From contig JAKADW010000074.1 in the NCBI GenBank assembly GCA_021820165.1, positions 1-8,760 on the forward strand: DNA of 8,760 bases, written 5' to 3'. This stretch comes from Bacillota bacterium (lineage in GTDB: Bacteria > Bacillota_E > Sulfobacillia > Sulfobacillales > Sulfobacillaceae). Under the pieces are notes generated by a model. It did no database searches, was not told where the DNA came from, and saw only the letters and a program-made list of their open reading frames with translations. Both the position numbers and the translations under genes were made by a program. Shown here in pieces: positions 5,991 to 8,760 of this stretch. How positions within the stretch are numbered: position 1 is the stretch's first letter; each line of letters starts with the position of its first letter.

Positions 5991-6557
5991 ATGGACCACG
6001 GACAGAATTTAGAAATCGGTTTAGACGAAGACCTAAAAGAACGGATCGGACAAATTTGCATTCGCGAAGGCGCCTTATTCGGTGCCGTGCCCCAGTCGTC
6101 TCTAACCACCGACGAAATCATGCAGCTGGCTCAGGCCGGATGGGAACGGCGCGACTATCACGATGCCCCGGTCATGGAAGCCCCCCAATCCACCATTGAC
6201 TGGAGCGCTCTCCGCTCTCGGCACCGGGATCAAACCCTTCACGTGATAAGCCACACCTTGCCAGGCGGCGCACCCTGGGTAGGAACCCGCCAAGCCATCT
6301 TGGAGGAATTGGTCGCCTCTACCTGGGAGCAGCAGGAAGACGAACTCCGGACGCTTTTGCACGCCTTTTGCTATGCCAGCATGTGGAACCATAAGGATCC
6401 CCAGTCAGAGGCCCTAGAGACCCAGGAGACCTTCTTCTTTTATACCGAACGCATGCGCCACACCGCTGAAAAGGCCACCACTCATGCGGTGGAAGCCCCA
6501 AACAGCGACGATCGCTTCTGGGACATGGTGCAGTCGTTAAATGAGGTCAGCGATTAG
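5991..6557 (+). CDS. Hypothetical protein, 188 aa, function unknown
   Basis: I do not recognise this family. The start is well supported: AAGGAGGT lies 7 nt before the ATG. The product looks soluble, with no signal peptide or membrane segment. It is acidic overall, with many Glu, Asp, Gln and His residues, and mostly helical in appearance. A stretch around HTLPGGAPWVGTRQAILEEL (about 88-107) and an aromatic/His region HAFCYASMWNH (about 123-133) are the most distinctive parts. Two cysteines near the N-terminus and centre (C23, C126) do not form a metal motif. It is divergent from the cytochrome c lipoprotein gene and its stop overlaps the GNAT stop by 4 bp, so neither neighbour forms an operon with it. 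The strong ribosome binding site and uninterrupted frame argue that it is a real gene. Confidence 0.75.
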   Translation: MDHGQNLEIGLDEDLKERIGQICIREGALFGAVPQSSLTTDEIMQLAQAGWERRDYHDAPVMEAPQSTIDWSALRSRHRDQTLHVISHTLPGGAPWVGTRQAILEELVASTWEQQEDELRTLLHAFCYASMWNHKDPQSEALETQETFFFYTERMRHTAEKATTHAVEAPNSDDRFWDMVQSLNEVSD

Positions 6558-7087
6558 AGCCAGCGGGCCATCCAAATTTCATCCACCCATTTTCCAGCAA
6601 TGAGGTATTGGCGGAGTCGCCGCCCCTCTTCCTGATAGCCGAGGCGCTGGTAAAGCCGAATGGCTGCTCGGTTGCTGGAAAAAACGGCAAGCGAAATCTT
6701 CATGACACCGGCATCTTGGGCCCAGCGCTCGGCCGTGCGCAGAAGCCCTTCACCGAGGCCGTGTCCTCGAGACTCGGGTAGCAGCGCCATCCCGAAAATG
6801 GCCGTATGGCGATTCTTTCGGAAGGTCCCGCGAATCATCTCTAAGGATCCAACAATCACATGATGCTGCTCCAGCACCAGGACCAGCTGAACTTCGGGGT
6901 TCAGTCGGCGGAGGATCTCCGCCTGCTGGGCCTCGGAAATTTGCGCCGACTCATCGGCGATGTAGATCTCCTCGCGCCCCACCCGATCCAACAAGGCGAC
7001 TAGCGCGGCCGCGTCCTCGGGACGGGCGTCGCGCACCTGATATGGGGTTCCTTCGCGATCGCGATAGGTCTCGGTGATGGCGGACAT
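6554..7087 (-). CDS. GNAT family N-acetyltransferase
   Basis: Acetyl-CoA-dependent transferase of the GNAT superfamily; the substrate is unknown. The 177-residue protein has the usual order: N-terminal VRDARPEDAAALVALL (18-33), strand LVLVLEQHHVIVGSLEM (68-84), motif A IFGMALLPESRGHGLGEGLL (97-116) with the acetyl-CoA loop R-x-x-G-x-G at 107-112, and motif B NRAAIRLYQRLGYQEEGR (139-156). The C-terminal DEIWMARWL is typical of RimI-like or amino-group acetyltransferases. The ATG at 7087 has AAGGGAG 9 nt upstream, inside a 10-bp palindrome CCCTTAAGGG. The small gene upstream on the same strand overlaps its first 137 bp in another frame. Protein alpha-amine, antibiotic and metabolite acetylation all remain possible. 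Confidence 0.88.
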   Translation of the reverse strand: MSAITETYRDREGTPYQVRDARPEDAAALVALLDRVGREEIYIADESAQISEAQQAEILRRLNPEVQLVLVLEQHHVIVGSLEMIRGTFRKNRHTAIFGMALLPESRGHGLGEGLLRTAERWAQDAGVMKISLAVFSSNRAAIRLYQRLGYQEEGRRLRQYLIAGKWVDEIWMARWL

Positions 7088-7358
7088 GATGGTCGGCTCC
7101 CTTAAGGGTAGATTCTCTCAGAGATTCGCCGTCAAGGAGTCGTTTTCCTATCACCGGCCGGCGTGGCTTTCGTCGGCGCGGTGAGACTTCCGGGTCCATC
7201 TCCTCGACCAGGATGAGTGCGTGATAGGGAATGGTCAGCACCCGCTGACGCCCCTGGTGATCTTGGCCCCAAAAAGTGAGCGCTTGGTCCTCCCAAAAAA
7301 TGTGGGTGGCCCGATAGGTGCCGCGTTTGGTCTCAATCCGGTAATAGCGTCTTTTCAT
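6951..7358 (-). CDS. Small hypothetical protein overlapping the GNAT gene
   Basis: Unrecognised, basic, 135-residue open frame. The start is convincing: GGAGG lies 7 nt upstream of the ATG at 7358, 38 bp after the metX stop. The first 60 or so residues look like a real compact beta-rich domain (YYRIETKRGTYRATHIFWED, then ALTFWGQDH and RVLTIPYHALILVEEM), perhaps a small SH3- or Sm-like barrel; that is a guess from the alternating hydrophobic pattern. A basic RRRKPRRP stretch follows (61-68). From about residue 75 the sequence becomes Arg/Ser/His-rich and low in hydrophobics, and residues 91-135 are encoded inside the GNAT gene in another frame. Either the overlap is real or a one-base frameshift hides an earlier stop: in both other frames a stop occurs at about 7134-7151. 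The N-terminal part is confident, the C-terminus is not. Confidence 0.55.
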   Translation of the reverse strand: MKRRYYRIETKRGTYRATHIFWEDQALTFWGQDHQGRQRVLTIPYHALILVEEMDPEVSPRRRKPRRPVIGKRLLDGESLRESTLKGADHHVRHHRDLSRSRRNPISGARRPSRGRGRASRLVGSGGARGDLHRR

Positions 7359-7396
7359 GGTTGTCCCTCCGAGGGTAGCCTATCCCCCGTTGACCC

Positions 7397-8524
7397 TTAT
7401 AATCCGGACGTGGCAAGAAACTCGGACACCATTCGGCCCATGGCCTCCTGTTCCACCAAGAAGGTGTCGTGTCCCCACGGGCCGGAAAGCCATTCAAGAC
7501 GCACCGGCACCCCGGCCTCAGCCAACCGCTCCGCGTGGGCGTCAATCTCCTCCGATAGATATAAGAGATCTGACTCAATCCCCACCATCGACACCGGTAC
7601 CGTTTTAAGCGCCTCCATATGGGCGGGGAAAAGCTCAAAGCGGTCCATAGCCTGGGTGAGTGTGAGATACGTGTTGGCGTCGAACCGGCTCACCAATTTT
7701 CGTCCTTGATAGCGGAGGTACGACGCAATTTGAAATTGCTCCGGGGAACCGGCTTGAAGATTTCGTCCAAATTTCCGCCCCATGGAGCTGGGGTGCTGAT
7801 AGGAAATCATGTCCGCCATCCGCGCCAGAGCCAGCCCCTGCTCCGGAAAGGGGCCCTCGTAATAATCGCCGCCTTGAAAATGCGGATCGGTGGTTATGGC
7901 ACTTCGCCCTACGGTGTGATAGGCGATCGCCCAGGGTTCATGCTGAATAGGCGCCCCGATGGCCATGAGGGAGGAAACCTCGTCGGGATACAAGGACGCA
8001 TAGGCATACGCCAGCATCCCCCCCATGGACGCGCCAATCACATAGGTGCGGCCGGCATGCCAGCTTTGAATCAAAGCATGTGCGGCGCGAGCCATATCAA
8101 AAAGGCTCAAAGCCGGAAAGCGGCTCCCCCAAGGCTTTCCCTGGGGCCCCAACGAAGACGGGCCTAAGGAGCCCATCGCCCCGCCCAACACGTTGAACGA
8201 AAGGACATGGAAACGATTCGTGTCCAGGCCCTTACCCGGCCCGACCACCCCATCCCACCACCCGGGAGGTTGGTTCTCTCGCGATGCGGCCAAGTGACTA
8301 TCGCCCGTCAAGGCATGAAACACCACCACCGGCGGTCCCGAGGTGGGGCCCCATTCTTCATAGGCAAGGTGCCAGGCATCTAAATGCCCTCCCCCATCCA
8401 ATGGGAGGACGCCGGGCCCCTCAAAAATATGAAGCCCCGGCCAGGGAAAGCCTTCACGAGCTTGCCAGGGCCATATAGACTTGGTCGGTGTCGGCTCCAG
8501 TGGGACATCCCTCCATAAGGCCAT
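7397..8524 (-). CDS. metX: Homoserine O-acetyltransferase (MetX)
   Basis: Alpha/beta-hydrolase-fold enzyme that activates L-homoserine with acetyl-CoA for methionine synthesis in the cytoplasm. From the ATG at 8524 the protein is 375 residues, normal for the family. Seen: HLAYEEWG (52-59), VVFHALTGDSH (68-78), PGWWDGVVGPGKGLDT (87-102), FNVLGGAMGSLGPSS (110-124), nucleophile S166 in IGASMGGM, GGDYYEG (218-224), GLALARMADMISY (230-242), KFGR, SYLRYQGRKLVSRFDANTYL (268-287), and acid/base residues D319 and H352 (GPWGHD). Acyl-donor choice (acetyl or succinyl) in this family cannot be read from motifs alone. The start is uncertain. The ATG at 8524 lacks a Shine-Dalgarno sequence and overlaps a perfect extended -10. 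A GTG at 8545 overlaps the upstream gene. A GGAGGGA at 8508-8514 is best placed for an in-frame CTG at 8500. No SAM riboswitch precedes the gene. Confidence 0.93.
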   Translation of the reverse strand: MALWRDVPLEPTPTKSIWPWQAREGFPWPGLHIFEGPGVLPLDGGGHLDAWHLAYEEWGPTSGPPVVVFHALTGDSHLAASRENQPPGWWDGVVGPGKGLDTNRFHVLSFNVLGGAMGSLGPSSLGPQGKPWGSRFPALSLFDMARAAHALIQSWHAGRTYVIGASMGGMLAYAYASLYPDEVSSLMAIGAPIQHEPWAIAYHTVGRSAITTDPHFQGGDYYEGPFPEQGLALARMADMISYQHPSSMGRKFGRNLQAGSPEQFQIASYLRYQGRKLVSRFDANTYLTLTQAMDRFELFPAHMEALKTVPVSMVGIESDLLYLSEEIDAHAERLAEAGVPVRLEWLSGPWGHDTFLVEQEAMGRMVSEFLATSGL

Positions 8525-8531
8525 TATACCA
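8523..8531 (-). promoter_or_regulatory. Extended -10 promoter candidate at the metX start
   Basis: The minus strand reads TGGTATAAT, a perfect TATAAT with the TGn extension. No -35 match is present at 16-18 bp. It overlaps the ATG at 8524, so a transcript from it would begin downstream of that codon, near the GGAGGGA at 8508-8514. It is either a real internal promoter implying a later metX start, or a chance match. Confidence 0.4.
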
Positions 8532-8532
8532 A

Positions 8533-8760
8533 TCAGTCCAAACACTTCCGCACGCGCTCAGCGGCGCGCCGCACCCGATTGTCATCATCGCCGGTCAAAG
8601 CCCGGACCCAAGGGCTGGCCGCTTCCCAAAACGGGGCCGCCCGGCGGGCAGAGAAGGCCATAGCCGCATTCCAGCGCGCCGCCCAAGATGGGTGAGCGGC
8701 CCAAAGGCCGAGATGCCGAAGCACCTCGTCGGGAAATCGAGACAAAAAACTGTTCTCCGA
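8533..8760 (-). CDS. HEAT-like repeat protein, C-terminal part (start off window)
   Basis: An open frame entering from the right edge and ending at a TGA (8535-8533). About 75 C-terminal residues are visible. They are Ala-, Arg- and Trp-rich and helical, with repeat-like units such as WAAHPSWAARWNAAMAFSAR and DDDNRVRRAAERVRKCL. This resembles HEAT/armadillo-type or AlkD-like DNA alkylation-repair scaffolds. A TTG at 8745 could act as a start, but the frame stays open to base 8760 and no ribosome binding site is evident, so the start is probably upstream. It ends 8 bp before the metX ATG, so the two genes may be co-transcribed. The family call is tentative because the fragment is short. Confidence 0.5.
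   Translation of the reverse strand, partial: SENSFLSRFPDEVLRHLGLWAAHPSWAARWNAAMAFSARRAAPFWEAASPWVRALTGDDDNRVRRAAERVRKCLD

Noticed and set aside
7099..7108. 10-bp palindrome CCCTTAAGGG upstream of the GNAT gene
   Set aside because: It overlaps the Shine-Dalgarno sequence and could be an operator, but a single short palindrome is weak evidence, so it is noted only in the gene entry.
7619..8167. Plus-strand open frame of 182 codons
   Set aside because: Antisense to metX, which is certain from its motifs. No ribosome binding site and no recognisable domain.
8525..8760. Possible SAM riboswitch upstream of metX
   Set aside because: The region is coding for the upstream protein up to 8 bp from the metX ATG, and no S-box-like stem set or terminator is visible.

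Overview
This window looks like chromosomal housekeeping DNA from a GC-rich Gram-positive bacterium. A Sulfobacillus-like, acid-adapted Bacillota member is my best guess. The support is a GatD-type lipid II amidotransferase (the MurT/GatD system is typical of Gram-positives), strong AAGGAGG-type ribosome binding sites, frequent GTG starts, and a cytochrome c carrying a lipoprotein signal. The genus is inference, not a sequence match.

Layout, left to right. Positions 1-1613 are on the minus strand: cysK (cysteine synthase, 3' end off the window), tatA (Tat translocase pore subunit) and gatD. A tandem-hairpin leader lies between tatA and cysK. A divergent plus-strand gene at 1705-2226 encodes a YbaK-like aminoacyl-tRNA deacylase homologue. 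It meets a minus-strand cobalamin operon tail to tail. That operon is transcribed cobQ (5343-3895), cobD/cbiB (3935-2937), cobS (2940-2221), and its genes overlap one another. A bidirectional-looking terminator separates it from an upstream minus-strand lipoprotein cytochrome c gene (5883-5443). A divergent plus-strand gene of unknown function (5991-6557) follows and ends in a 4-bp overlap with a minus-strand GNAT acetyltransferase (7087-6554). Upstream of that, also on the minus strand, are a small hypothetical protein, metX (homoserine O-acyltransferase), and the C-terminal end of a HEAT-like repeat protein that runs off the right edge.

How the genes fit together. CobQ amidates the corrin ring to cobyric acid, CobD attaches aminopropanol to give cobinamide(-phosphate), and CobS joins activated cobinamide to the lower-ligand nucleoside. 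The CobU and CobT steps are not encoded here. MetX and CysK belong to sulfur amino acid synthesis but are far apart in the window and not co-transcribed.

I see no mobile element, CRISPR array, RNA gene or defence cassette, and no convincing new multi-gene system. The points most worth a second look are the terminator-like hairpin abutting the cysK ribosome binding site, a CobS whose usual Asp-rich motif is eroded, a gatD without an adjacent murT, a deacylase-like protein lacking the expected lysine, and a long same-strand overlap of a small unknown gene with the GNAT gene.
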